The notes beneath the pieces are model-generated. The model did no database searches. It was given only the letters and a program-made list of their open reading frames with translations, and was not told where the DNA came from. Positions 22,874-33,557 of a stretch of DNA of 64,000 bases are shown piece by piece. The position numbers were made by a program, and so were the translations under genes. Location of the stretch: assembly GCF_033097365.1 (NCBI RefSeq), contig NZ_AP028461.1:5394001-5458000 (forward strand). The letters run 5' to 3'. The stretch comes from Actinoplanes sichuanensis. GTDB lineage: Bacteria > Actinomycetota > Actinomycetes > Mycobacteriales > Micromonosporaceae. Numbering within the stretch: position 1 is the first letter of the stretch; every line of letters starts with the position of its first letter.

Positions 22874-24451
22874 GTGAGTGTCGAATCGTCGGCGTGGGCG
22901 CCGTTGCGGGTGGCGGCGTTCCGGAGTCTGTGGCTCGCCCTGCTGGCGAGCAACATCGGGACCTGGATGCAGACCGTCGGCGCGCAGTGGCTGCTCGTCG
23001 AGAAATCCGGGACGGACACCCTGGTCGCGGTCGTGCAGACGGCCAGCACCCTGCCGATCGTGCTGCTGGCGCTGCCGGCCGGCGCGCTGGCCGACATCTT
23101 CGACCGGCGGCGGCTGCTGATCGCGGTCCAGGTGTTCCTGACCGGAGTCGGCGCGCTGCTCACCACTCTGACCGTATTCGATCACATGCCGCCGACCTTG
23201 CTGCTGACCCTGACGTTCGTGCTCGGCGCCGGGCAGGCGGTGACCGCTCCGGCCTGGCAGTCGGTGATCCCGGAGCTGGTTCCGCGCCCGCAGCTGGCGT
23301 CGGCGTCGGCGCTGGGCGCGATCAGCATGAACCTGGCCCGCGCGGTCGGCCCGGCGATCGCCGGCCTGCTGATCGCCCGGGCCGGAACGGGCGTCGTGTT
23401 CGGCCTGAACACCCTGTCGTTTGCCGTGTTCGCACTGGTCCTGTGGCGCTGGCGGCCGGGGCCGGGCAGCGGGCCGGGCGTGCCGGAGCGGTTCGCCGCC
23501 GCGGTCCGGGCGGGTGGCCGATATGTGCGGCACTCTCCGGTGGTCCGGCGGATCCTGCTGCGAGCCGGCCTGTTCCTGATCCCGGGCAGCGCACTGTGGG
23601 CGCTGCTGCCACTGGTCGCGAGCCGCGGTCTGGGTCTGGGTTCGGGCGGCTACGGTGTGCTGCTCGGCGCGGTCGGGGTGGGCGCGGTGGCCGGGGCTCT
23701 GCTACTGCCCCGGCTGCGGTCGCGCTGGTCGCTGAACCGATTGCTGCTGATCGCGAGTGTGCTGTTCGCCGGGATCCTGGCGGTGCTGGCGACCAGCCAT
23801 GTGCCGGCCGTCGTGGTGGTGGTGCTACTGCCGGCCGGAGTGGCCTGGGTGATGGTGCTGTCCAGCGTGAACGCGGCCATGCAGTTGTTCCTGCCGAACT
23901 GGGTCCGGGCCCGTGGTCTGGCCATCTATCAGATCGTGTTCGCCGGGGCGCAGGCGGCGGGCGCACTGGCCTGGGGTGTGCTGTCGGACGTGGCCGGCCT
24001 GGCCACCGCCCATCTGACGGCGGTGGTGATGATGCTGGCCGGTGCGGTGACGTTGCGCTGGTGGCCGCTGCGGGACACCGCCGGTCTGGACCGGGACCCG
24101 GCCGTCTACTGGCCGGAGCCGCACCTCGAGCTGGATCCCGACGGTCACGACGGCCCGGTGGTGGTGATCGCGAGCTATCCGGTGAGCCCCGACCGGGAGG
24201 AGGCCTTCGCCGAGGCCATGGAGGGGGTACGCCGTAGCCGTATGCGTACCGGCGCGGTCCGCTGGGGCCTGTTCCACGACGGCGAACGGACCGGCCGGAT
24301 GGTCGAGGTGTACGTGGTGCCCACCTGGGACGAGCACCTGCGCCAGCACACCGGCCGCCTGACCGGCGCCGACCGGGACACCGAGGAACGGGCGCTGGCG
24401 CTGGCCGACGGCCCGGCCGAGGTGACCCACCTGCTGTCGGCGCGCGGCTGA
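22874..24451 (+). CDS. MFS transporter of the transmembrane secretion effector (MFS_3/EntS-like) family with C-terminal soluble domain
   Basis: 525 residues, GTG at 22874. About 400 residues form 11-12 membrane helices (FRSLWLALLASNIGTWMQTV, ALPAGALADIFDRRRLL with the MFS A-motif, AWQSVIPELVPRPQLASASAL). The C-terminal 120 residues are soluble (VVVIASYPVSPDREEAFAEA, GAVRWGLFHDGERTGRMVE, VPTWDEHLRQH), a ferredoxin-like antibiotic-biosynthesis-monooxygenase-type fold common in this subfamily. Probably an exporter of a small molecule or siderophore. No biosynthetic genes are adjacent. Confidence 0.9.
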   Translation: MSVESSAWAPLRVAAFRSLWLALLASNIGTWMQTVGAQWLLVEKSGTDTLVAVVQTASTLPIVLLALPAGALADIFDRRRLLIAVQVFLTGVGALLTTLTVFDHMPPTLLLTLTFVLGAGQAVTAPAWQSVIPELVPRPQLASASALGAISMNLARAVGPAIAGLLIARAGTGVVFGLNTLSFAVFALVLWRWRPGPGSGPGVPERFAAAVRAGGRYVRHSPVVRRILLRAGLFLIPGSALWALLPLVASRGLGLGSGGYGVLLGAVGVGAVAGALLLPRLRSRWSLNRLLLIASVLFAGILAVLATSHVPAVVVVVLLPAGVAWVMVLSSVNAAMQLFLPNWVRARGLAIYQIVFAGAQAAGALAWGVLSDVAGLATAHLTAVVMMLAGAVTLRWWPLRDTAGLDRDPAVYWPEPHLELDPDGHDGPVVVIASYPVSPDREEAFAEAMEGVRRSRMRTGAVRWGLFHDGERTGRMVEVYVVPTWDEHLRQHTGRLTGADRDTEERALALADGPAEVTHLLSARG

Positions 24452-24488
24452 CCCGCGTCGGAGATCTGTCCACCATCGACGGAGACCG

Positions 24489-24524
24489 ATAGAGTCCCTG
24501 ACATTGAGATTTACTGATCTCTAT
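24489..24524 (+). promoter_or_regulatory. Nested inverted repeats in the leader of the peptidase gene
   Basis: ATAGAG (24489-24494) mirrors CTCTAT (24519-24524), and inside it GAGAT (24506-24510) mirrors ATCTC (24517-24521). The element ends just before the GGGGGA ribosome binding site. It could be an operator or an RNA hairpin, and the evidence is weak. Confidence 0.3.
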
Positions 24525-24537
24525 GGGGGACTGAGAA

Positions 24538-27381
24538 TTGAACATCTTCAGTCAAGGAAACCTCCGCCGCTCGGTGACGGTCCTCGCGATCGGGGCGACC
24601 GTCGTGGGCATCACCGCACCGGGGGCATCCGCCAAAGCACCGGACGGCCCGGCCGAGCGGGCCTACCAGCAGATCGCCGCACTCCAGGACATCAAGAAGT
24701 CACTGACCCCGGCCGAACGCAAACTGGACAGCCGCCTCGCCATCGAGCTGCGCAAACGCACGAACCAGGCGACCACCAGCGCCCTGCCCGCGCTGGGCAC
24801 CGGGGTGCCGGTCAGCAAGTCCGGCACCACTGAGGTCGAGATCCACGCCGACAAGGTCGGTGACGAGTTGCTCGACCGGTTGCGCGACGCGGGCGCCGGC
24901 ATCCGCTTCCCCTCTCCGGCGACCGGAACCGTGCTGGTCGAGGCGCCACTGACCGCGCTGCCGACGATCGCCGAGTGGAAGGACGTCACCAGCGTCAGCC
25001 TCAAGTCGGGCGCGATCACCGCACGGATGACCGATCCGAACGTCAAGCCGAAGACCGAGTCCAAGGTCGACAAGACGGCCCGGATCGAGTCGGCACTGCG
25101 CGCGGCGCAGGCGACGGCCCCGAAGAGCGCGGCGGTCACCGTCAGCCAGGGTTCGGTGGTCTCCGAGGGCGATCGTACGCACGCCGCCGACACCGCCCGG
25201 ACCAGATTCAAGGTCACCGGAACCGGCGTGAAGGTCTGCGCCCTCTCCGACGGGGTCGACTCGCTCGCCGACTCGCAGGCCGGCGGAGACCTGCCCGCCG
25301 ACGTCGACGTGCTGCCCGGCCAGGAGGGCAGCGGCGACGAGGGCACCGCGATGCTGGAGATCATCCACGACCTCGCGCCGAACGCGAAGCTCGGTTACGC
25401 CACCGCGTTCACCAGCGAGGCCAGCTTCGCCGAGAACATCCGGGCGCTGCGCTTCGACGCCGCCTGCGACATCATCGTCGACGACATCATCTACTTCCAC
25501 GAGAGCCCGTTCCAGGACGGCGTCATCGCGCAGGCGGTCAACGCGGTGACCGCCGACGGGGCCTACTACTTCAGCTCGGCCGGCAACGAGGGCAACGTCA
25601 TCGACGGCACCGCCGGCAACTGGGAGGGCGACTTCGTCGACTCCGGCCGGGGCATCGGCAAGTTCGCCGGTGACGCCCACGACTTCGACCCCGGCGCCGG
25701 AGTGCAGGAGTTCAACCCGCTGTCGCCGGGCAGCGCCGGTCGGGTCGTCACGCTGTGGTGGGCCGACGCGCTGGCGGCCTCGGGCAACGACTACGACCTG
25801 TACCTGATCAACTCGCTGGGCAACGTCACCTCGTTCTCCCAGGACGTGCAGGACGGCGACGACGACCCGTGGGAGATCCTGCAGGCCGCCAACAGCACCG
25901 GGCAGCGGCTGGCCGTCGTCAAGTTCGCCGGCGCCGACCGCTACCTGCAACTGTCCGCGTTCCGCGGCCGGTTCAAGGACACGCCGGACGGGACGCTCAA
26001 GGGCTTCTCCACGCCCGGCATCACCCGCGGGCACAGCGCCGCCGTCGACGCGTTCTCGGTGGCCGCGGCCCCGGCCAAGGACCCGCTGCCGTTCGACCTG
26101 GAGACCGGTGACCCGGCCAACCCGGCCGGCCCGTACCCGAACGTGTTCATCCGGCAGACGCTGCCCGAACGGTTCACCTCGGACGGCCCGCGGCGGGTGT
26201 TCTTCAACGCCGACGGCACCGCCATCACCCCCGGGAACTTCTCCTCGACCGGCGGCTTCGTCCGGGCGAAGCCGCAGATCACCGCGGCCGACGGGGTGGC
26301 CACGTCGGTGCCCGACTTCCAGCCCTTCTTCGGTACCTCGGCGGCCGCTCCGCACGCCGCCGCGATCGCCGCGCTCACCCTCTCCGGCAACCCGGGCCTA
26401 TCCGGCGCCGAGATCCGGGCCGCCCTCACCGGCACCGCCCTCGACCTCACCCCGGCCGGCGCCGACAACCGCACCGGTAGCGGCGTGATCCGCGCCGACC
26501 TGGTGCTGCGCAACACCGGCGCCACCCCGCAGCCGCTGGTCCAGGCGGGCACCCCGACGGTCACCCCGACGACCGGGGACGGCGATGCCTTCCTCGAGCC
26601 GGGCGAGCAGGCCACCGTCACCCTTCCGGCGAACAACGTCGGCGACGGTACGGCCACCGGCGTCAGCGTCGTGGTGGACTCCGACAGTCCGCTCGCGACC
26701 GTCACGCCGCGCGCCCGCTCGTACGGCAACATCGCCGCCGGCGCCTCCAAGACCAGGGACTACACCCTGAAACTGGCGGCCGGGTACCCGCTCGGACGTC
26801 CGGTCGGCCTGAACGTGCGGGCCACCTTCGCCGGCACGCTCTCCCCCACCACCGGCACCGTGACGGTGGCGACCGGACAGCCGTCGTCGACGGTGCAGAA
26901 CTTCGCCTACGCCGGCGCGCCCCTGCCGATTCCGGACAACGACCCGACCGGCGTCAGCGCCACCGTGGCCGTGACCGGCGTCGGGTACGCGTCGTCGCTG
27001 ACCTTCTCCATCGACGGCACCGAGTGCAGCACCACGACCGGAGCGACGACCGTGGGTGTCGACCACACCTTCGTCGGCGACCTGGTCGGCACACTGACCG
27101 CACCCGACGGGCGCCGGGCGACGCTGTTCTCCCGGACCGGTGGAGGCGGCAACAACCTGTGCCAGGTGGTGTTCGACGACACCGCCGCGACACCGTTCTC
27201 GTCGGCCCTGTCGACGAACGCGCCGTTCACCGGAACCTGGAAGCCGAACGACCCGCTGGGTTCGCTGCGGCTCTCCGCCGCCGACGGCACGTGGACCCTG
27301 CACGTCGCCGACCGGGTGGGCTCCGACATCGGCTCCATCCGGGCGTTCGCCCTGCACCTGACCGGTTACGAACCGGCCTGA
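24538..27381 (+). CDS. Secreted subtilisin-type (S8) peptidase homologue with Glu in place of the catalytic His, C-terminal P-domain
   Basis: 947 residues, TTG start after GGGGGA. Signal peptide (LRRSVTVLAIGATVVGITAP), propeptide to about 210, then a subtilase core with Asp238 (VCALSDGVDS), oxyanion Asn350 (SSAGNEG) and Ser601 (FFGTSAAAPHAAAIAAL). Where subtilases have HGT with the active His, this protein reads SGDEGTAMLEI (Asp267-Glu268). A large insert (about 360-560) separates Asn and Ser. The C-terminus has a CARDB-like segment (GDGDAFLEPGEQATVTLPAN) and a proprotein-convertase P-domain (GTWTLHVADRVGSDIGSI). It may use a sedolisin-like Glu-Asp-Ser triad or may be inactive as a protease. 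Confidence 0.88.
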   Translation: MNIFSQGNLRRSVTVLAIGATVVGITAPGASAKAPDGPAERAYQQIAALQDIKKSLTPAERKLDSRLAIELRKRTNQATTSALPALGTGVPVSKSGTTEVEIHADKVGDELLDRLRDAGAGIRFPSPATGTVLVEAPLTALPTIAEWKDVTSVSLKSGAITARMTDPNVKPKTESKVDKTARIESALRAAQATAPKSAAVTVSQGSVVSEGDRTHAADTARTRFKVTGTGVKVCALSDGVDSLADSQAGGDLPADVDVLPGQEGSGDEGTAMLEIIHDLAPNAKLGYATAFTSEASFAENIRALRFDAACDIIVDDIIYFHESPFQDGVIAQAVNAVTADGAYYFSSAGNEGNVIDGTAGNWEGDFVDSGRGIGKFAGDAHDFDPGAGVQEFNPLSPGSAGRVVTLWWADALAASGNDYDLYLINSLGNVTSFSQDVQDGDDDPWEILQAANSTGQRLAVVKFAGADRYLQLSAFRGRFKDTPDGTLKGFSTPGITRGHSAAVDAFSVAAAPAKDPLPFDLETGDPANPAGPYPNVFIRQTLPERFTSDGPRRVFFNADGTAITPGNFSSTGGFVRAKPQITAADGVATSVPDFQPFFGTSAAAPHAAAIAALTLSGNPGLSGAEIRAALTGTALDLTPAGADNRTGSGVIRADLVLRNTGATPQPLVQAGTPTVTPTTGDGDAFLEPGEQATVTLPANNVGDGTATGVSVVVDSDSPLATVTPRARSYGNIAAGASKTRDYTLKLAAGYPLGRPVGLNVRATFAGTLSPTTGTVTVATGQPSSTVQNFAYAGAPLPIPDNDPTGVSATVAVTGVGYASSLTFSIDGTECSTTTGATTVGVDHTFVGDLVGTLTAPDGRRATLFSRTGGGGNNLCQVVFDDTAATPFSSALSTNAPFTGTWKPNDPLGSLRLSAADGTWTLHVADRVGSDIGSIRAFALHLTGYEPA

Positions 27382-27387
27382 GAAACA

Positions 27388-27423
27388 ACCGGCCGGGGCG
27401 CGTCGCGACGCGCCCCGGCCGGT
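27388..27423. terminator. Perfect 36-nt palindrome, bidirectional terminator
   Basis: An 18-nt arm starting ACCGGCCGGGGCGCG is followed directly by its exact complement, giving a very stable stem between the convergent peptidase and DUF6188 genes. There is no T tract. Confidence 0.75.
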
Positions 27424-27429
27424 CCCCAC

Positions 27430-27855
27430 TCACGCCGCGGCGTCTCCCCACACCGCCAGCTCACCGTGGGCCAGACAAACGATCAGGTAGCCGTCCGGGC
27501 CGGTCACCGCCCAGGACTCGGCGTCCGCGTCGGCGTCGACCACCAGGGTCGCCCCACTGGTGAAGGTGATCTCCAGTTCACCGGTCTCCCGGCTCCGGGC
27601 CGTCCGCACCACGTCACTGAGCAGCGTCGCGACCGCGTCCGACGGGTCGTCCCCGGGTTCCACATCGGCCGGTCCACCCGGCCCGTCCAGGTGCGCGACC
27701 GCCTCGATCAGCACCTGGCAGCCACCGGCGAACCCCAGCACGACGGCGTGCCCCAGCCACACGTACTCCAACTTCCGCCCGGCCAGCAGGTCGAGCGTCC
27801 GCCCCTGACGCGGACGCCAACCAGCGCCGTTGTCGGCCACCATTACCGGCACCAC
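27430..27855 (-). CDS. DUF6188 family protein
   Basis: About 141 residues from the GTG at 27855 (an ATG at 27843 is also possible). RTLDLLAGRKLEYVWLGHAV, LIEAVAHLDGPGG and the C-terminal ADAESWAVTGPDGYLIVCL with a final LAVWGD match the small actinobacterial DUF6188 family. No catalytic motif or signal peptide is seen. Function unknown; these proteins are often linked to type VII-secretion or immunity-type loci, but nothing like that is adjacent here. Confidence 0.8.
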   Translation of the reverse strand: MVPVMVADNGAGWRPRQGRTLDLLAGRKLEYVWLGHAVVLGFAGGCQVLIEAVAHLDGPGGPADVEPGDDPSDAVATLLSDVVRTARSRETGELEITFTSGATLVVDADADAESWAVTGPDGYLIVCLAHGELAVWGDAAA

Positions 27856-28077
27856 GACCCACTCCGATCCGCCCGTCGGACAACTGACGGCAGGACCGTA
27901 GCCAACGCTTTCCTAAAAAGACCTTAAATCCAGACACCGACCGGGTAGCGGCACGACGCGGCTCCTTCGGGCCGATGTCGATCTCCCGCTCGACCGGCGG
28001 CATACCCGGACGGGCGGATCAACGAACCGGTCACAGTCGTTACGTGCCGGGCCGGGGCGGCGGGGAGGATCGACCGC

Positions 28078-28998
28078 ATGGCGGGGGTGCTCAGCGGGTT
28101 CACGACGGTGTGGGCGCTCGCCGCCCTCGGCTATCTGCTGGCCCGGGGCCGGGTGCTCGGCGAGCACGCGCCGCAGGTGCTGGCCCGGCTGGTGTTCTCG
28201 GTGGCGGCGCCCGCTCTGCTGTTCGTCACGTTGAGCCACACCAGCCTGGACCGGATCCTCACCGGGGCGCTGCTGGCGTTCGTCGGGTCCACGGTTCTGG
28301 TGGCGGCGGTCTACGTGCTGGTCGCGCGACTGGTGTGGAAGCGGGGTGTCGGCGCCACCACGATCGGGGCGCTCGGCGCGTCGTACGTCAACGCCGGCAA
28401 CATGGGGCTCGCGGTCGCCGCCTACGTGCTCGGGGACGTCTCGCTGGTCGTACCCGTGCTGATTTTTCAGGTCCTGCTCGCCGGACCGTTCGCGCTGACC
28501 GTTCTTGATCTCGCGTCCGGTCAGGGCCGACCGTCGCTGCGCCGTCTGGCGCTGCTGCCGGCCCGCAATCCACTGATGATCGCGTCCGGGGCCGGGGTCG
28601 CCGTGGCCGCCTCGGGCTGGACGCCGCCGACACTGCTTCTGGAACCGTTGTCCCTGGTCGGGGCGGCCGCGGTGCCCGCCGCGCTGCTCGCCTTCGGGAT
28701 GTCGCTGCCCGGCGCGCGGCCGTTGCGACCCGGGCCGGACGCCTCGGACCGCTATCTCGCGGTGACGTTGAAGATCGTGGTGCAGCCGCTGCTGGCGTAC
28801 CTGATCGGCCGGTTGATCGGCCTGGACCGGCCGGAATCGTTCGCGGCGGTGGTGACCTCGGCGCTGCCGGCCGCACAGAACGTGTTCGTGTTCGCGCTGC
28901 GCTACCGGCAGTCGGAGTCGCTGGCCCGGGACGTGGTGATGCTTTCCACCCTGGCGTCCGCTCTGGCCATGATCGTCGCGGCGCTGTTCCTGACCTGA
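28078..28998 (+). CDS. AEC family (auxin efflux carrier-like) transporter
   Basis: 306 residues with about ten membrane helices in two sets of five, the AEC layout. GFTTVWALAALGYLLARG opens helix 1; the broken-helix motif region is YVNAGNMGLAVAAYVLG, and the second repeat ends FAAVVTSALPAAQNVFVFAL. Bacterial AEC proteins move malate, malonate or other organic anions. The substrate cannot be assigned. Monocistronic. Confidence 0.9.
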   Translation: MAGVLSGFTTVWALAALGYLLARGRVLGEHAPQVLARLVFSVAAPALLFVTLSHTSLDRILTGALLAFVGSTVLVAAVYVLVARLVWKRGVGATTIGALGASYVNAGNMGLAVAAYVLGDVSLVVPVLIFQVLLAGPFALTVLDLASGQGRPSLRRLALLPARNPLMIASGAGVAVAASGWTPPTLLLEPLSLVGAAAVPAALLAFGMSLPGARPLRPGPDASDRYLAVTLKIVVQPLLAYLIGRLIGLDRPESFAAVVTSALPAAQNVFVFALRYRQSESLARDVVMLSTLASALAMIVAALFLT

Positions 28999-29106
28999 CC
29001 TAGATCTGTCTTTAGGTAATGGTGAAGACACGCCACGCAGCGGTAGAGGACGGACGCGGAACGGCGTAACGTGTGCGCACTCGCGACGGCGTTTCTAGGG
29101 AGAAAC

Positions 29107-29766
29107 ATGCCGCTCACCCCTGCTGACGTTCACAATGTCTCCTTCACCAAACCCGGCCGTGGTGGTTACGTCGAGGAGGAGGTCGACGCGTTCCTGGACG
29201 AGGTGGAACGCGAACTCGCCCGGCTGATGGCGGAGAATTCGGCCCTCAAGGGCCGGGTCCGCGGTGGCGCCGCCCCCGACGACGACTACGAGGCCGACGT
29301 CGACTACGACGAGATCCGGGAGCTGGCCGCCCGGCTGCGGATGCTGGAGCAGGCCCGGGACCGGGCCGAACAGCACGCCCGGGAGCTGGCCGCGCAGGTG
29401 GAACAGGCCCGGCGGGCGGAGATCGCGCCCGCCGACGACGGCCGTCACCTGCGGGTGCTGGCGATGGCGCAACGTACCGCCGACGAGCATCTCAACGACG
29501 CGCGCCGCGAGTCGGACGAGATCATCGCGACCGCCCGGGACAAGGCCGAGCAGCTGGCCGCCGAGGCCCGGGCGCGGGCGGCCGACATCGAGGGTGACGC
29601 CCGGCGGCGGCATGCCGAGGCGATGGACGGGATCGCCGGTCGCCGGGCCGCGCTGATCGACGAGGTGGAGCAGCTCAGCGGCCTGGCCACGCACTACCGG
29701 CAGGCGTTGAGCCGGCATGTCGACCATCAGCTGGAGGGCACCGAGGGCACCCCGCGCCTGGGTTAA
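29107..29766 (+). CDS. DivIVA-domain protein (Wag31 paralogue)
   Basis: 219 residues, ATG after AGGGAG. The N-terminal DivIVA lipid-binding segment is [20 protein letters not shown] then [19 protein letters not shown]; most of the remainder is a long coiled coil with heptads rich in Ala, Glu and Arg (about residues 30-200). It would bind curved membrane and recruit growth or division factors. The main Wag31 normally lies in the dcw cluster, so this is probably a second copy. No cell-division genes are adjacent. Confidence 0.92.
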   Translation: MPLTPADVHNVSFTKPGRGGYVEEEVDAFLDEVERELARLMAENSALKGRVRGGAAPDDDYEADVDYDEIRELAARLRMLEQARDRAEQHARELAAQVEQARRAEIAPADDGRHLRVLAMAQRTADEHLNDARRESDEIIATARDKAEQLAAEARARAADIEGDARRRHAEAMDGIAGRRAALIDEVEQLSGLATHYRQALSRHVDHQLEGTEGTPRLG

Positions 29767-29798
29767 GCCGGGGCGGCCCGGGGACCGATATTGATCAG

Positions 29799-30848
29799 GT
29801 GAGCCCGGGATCGTTCCTGCTGCGCCGCCGGCGCTGGGTGGCGGGGCTGCTCGCCGCGCTGATCGGCCTGATCGCCCAGCCGCGGCCGGAGGACCTGCTG
29901 GCCTTCGCCGACCTGGGGCGCAAGGTGCTGGCGGGCCGGCTCGACGAGGTGTATGCGGGCGCGTTCACCCAGGCCGGGCCGCTGCAACTGGTGCTCAGCC
30001 GGTGGCTGCTGATCGGCGGCGAGGCCGCCATGCCGGCGGCGGTGGTGCGGATCGTGGTGGATGTGGCGCTCACGCTCGGCGCGATGGCCGCCTGCCGGGG
30101 CCGGCCGGTCCGCGAATGCGTGGTCGCGGTGCTGGCGCTGCTGTGGCTGCTCGGGCCGACCCCGTGGGCCGGGCACCCGGTCGAGGTCGCGATACCGATC
30201 CTCTGGTGCTGTGCCATGGTGTTGCAGCGGGACGGCCGGTGGGTCGTCGCCGCGACGCTGCTCGGCGCGTCGGTGCTGATCGCTCCGATCGCGGTTCTGG
30301 GGTTCCCGTGTCTGCTGGCGGTGGCCGGCCCGGTGCGGGCCGCCCGGACGGCGCTGATGGCGGCCGGGATCGCGCTGTCGGGTTTTCTGCCGTTCGTGGT
30401 GAGCGGCGAGTTCGGGATGTTCGGGCACGTGTGGCCGGTGAACCCGGGCACGCTGCCGTATCTGCTCGGCCTGCGTGCGGCGACCTGGACGGCGCGGCTG
30501 ATGCAGGCGGTGGTGGTGTCCGGCGGGTGCGCGCTGGCCGCGGTCCTGCTGCGCGGGCGGCCGGTGGCGGTCGCCGCGGCGCCGCTGGTGGCGGCCCTGC
30601 TGCGCCTGGCGACCGATCCGATCATGTTCGACTACTACTGGCTGCCCGCGTCGGTGGGTTCGGTGCTGCTGGTGGCGCTGCTGCCGGACGATCTGCGGCC
30701 GGCGTGGCAGGTCTCGGCGGTGGTGCTCGGTTACCTGACGATGCTGGCGGCGACGACCGATCAGGGTGCGATCGGCGCCGCGGCGATGCTGGCCGGCTAC
30801 CTGGCACTGGCGGTGTCGGTGCGGCCCCGGCGGGCCACCTACGTGTGA
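29799..30848 (+). CDS. Polytopic membrane protein of unknown function
   Basis: 349 residues from a GTG 32 bases after the DivIVA stop. About ten hydrophobic segments (WVAGLLAALIGLIAQ, AVVRIVVDVALTLGAMAAC, VAVLALLWLLGPTPW, GASVLIAPIAVLGFPCLL and later ones). The general pattern resembles the membrane part of polyprenol-dependent mannosyltransferases, but the acidic first-loop motif is not convincing. It may be co-transcribed with the DivIVA paralogue. Confidence 0.75.
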   Translation: MSPGSFLLRRRRWVAGLLAALIGLIAQPRPEDLLAFADLGRKVLAGRLDEVYAGAFTQAGPLQLVLSRWLLIGGEAAMPAAVVRIVVDVALTLGAMAACRGRPVRECVVAVLALLWLLGPTPWAGHPVEVAIPILWCCAMVLQRDGRWVVAATLLGASVLIAPIAVLGFPCLLAVAGPVRAARTALMAAGIALSGFLPFVVSGEFGMFGHVWPVNPGTLPYLLGLRAATWTARLMQAVVVSGGCALAAVLLRGRPVAVAAAPLVAALLRLATDPIMFDYYWLPASVGSVLLVALLPDDLRPAWQVSAVVLGYLTMLAATTDQGAIGAAAMLAGYLALAVSVRPRRATYV

Positions 30849-30863
30849 TCACCGGCCACAAAG

Positions 30864-30876
30864 TGGAATGATTCCA
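30864..30876. promoter_or_regulatory. Palindromic operator TGGAATGATTCCA upstream of the fur-like gene
   Basis: A 6+1+6 perfect inverted repeat 24 bp before the Fur-family start. Divergent peroxide-sensing Fur proteins in actinobacteria autoregulate their own fur-katG operon from such sites, so this is the likely target. The match to a specific published box is not verified here. Confidence 0.6.
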
Positions 30877-30900
30877 GAAAAGGGGGCTAAGGTCGGGGGC

Positions 30901-33557
<2,657 letters not shown>

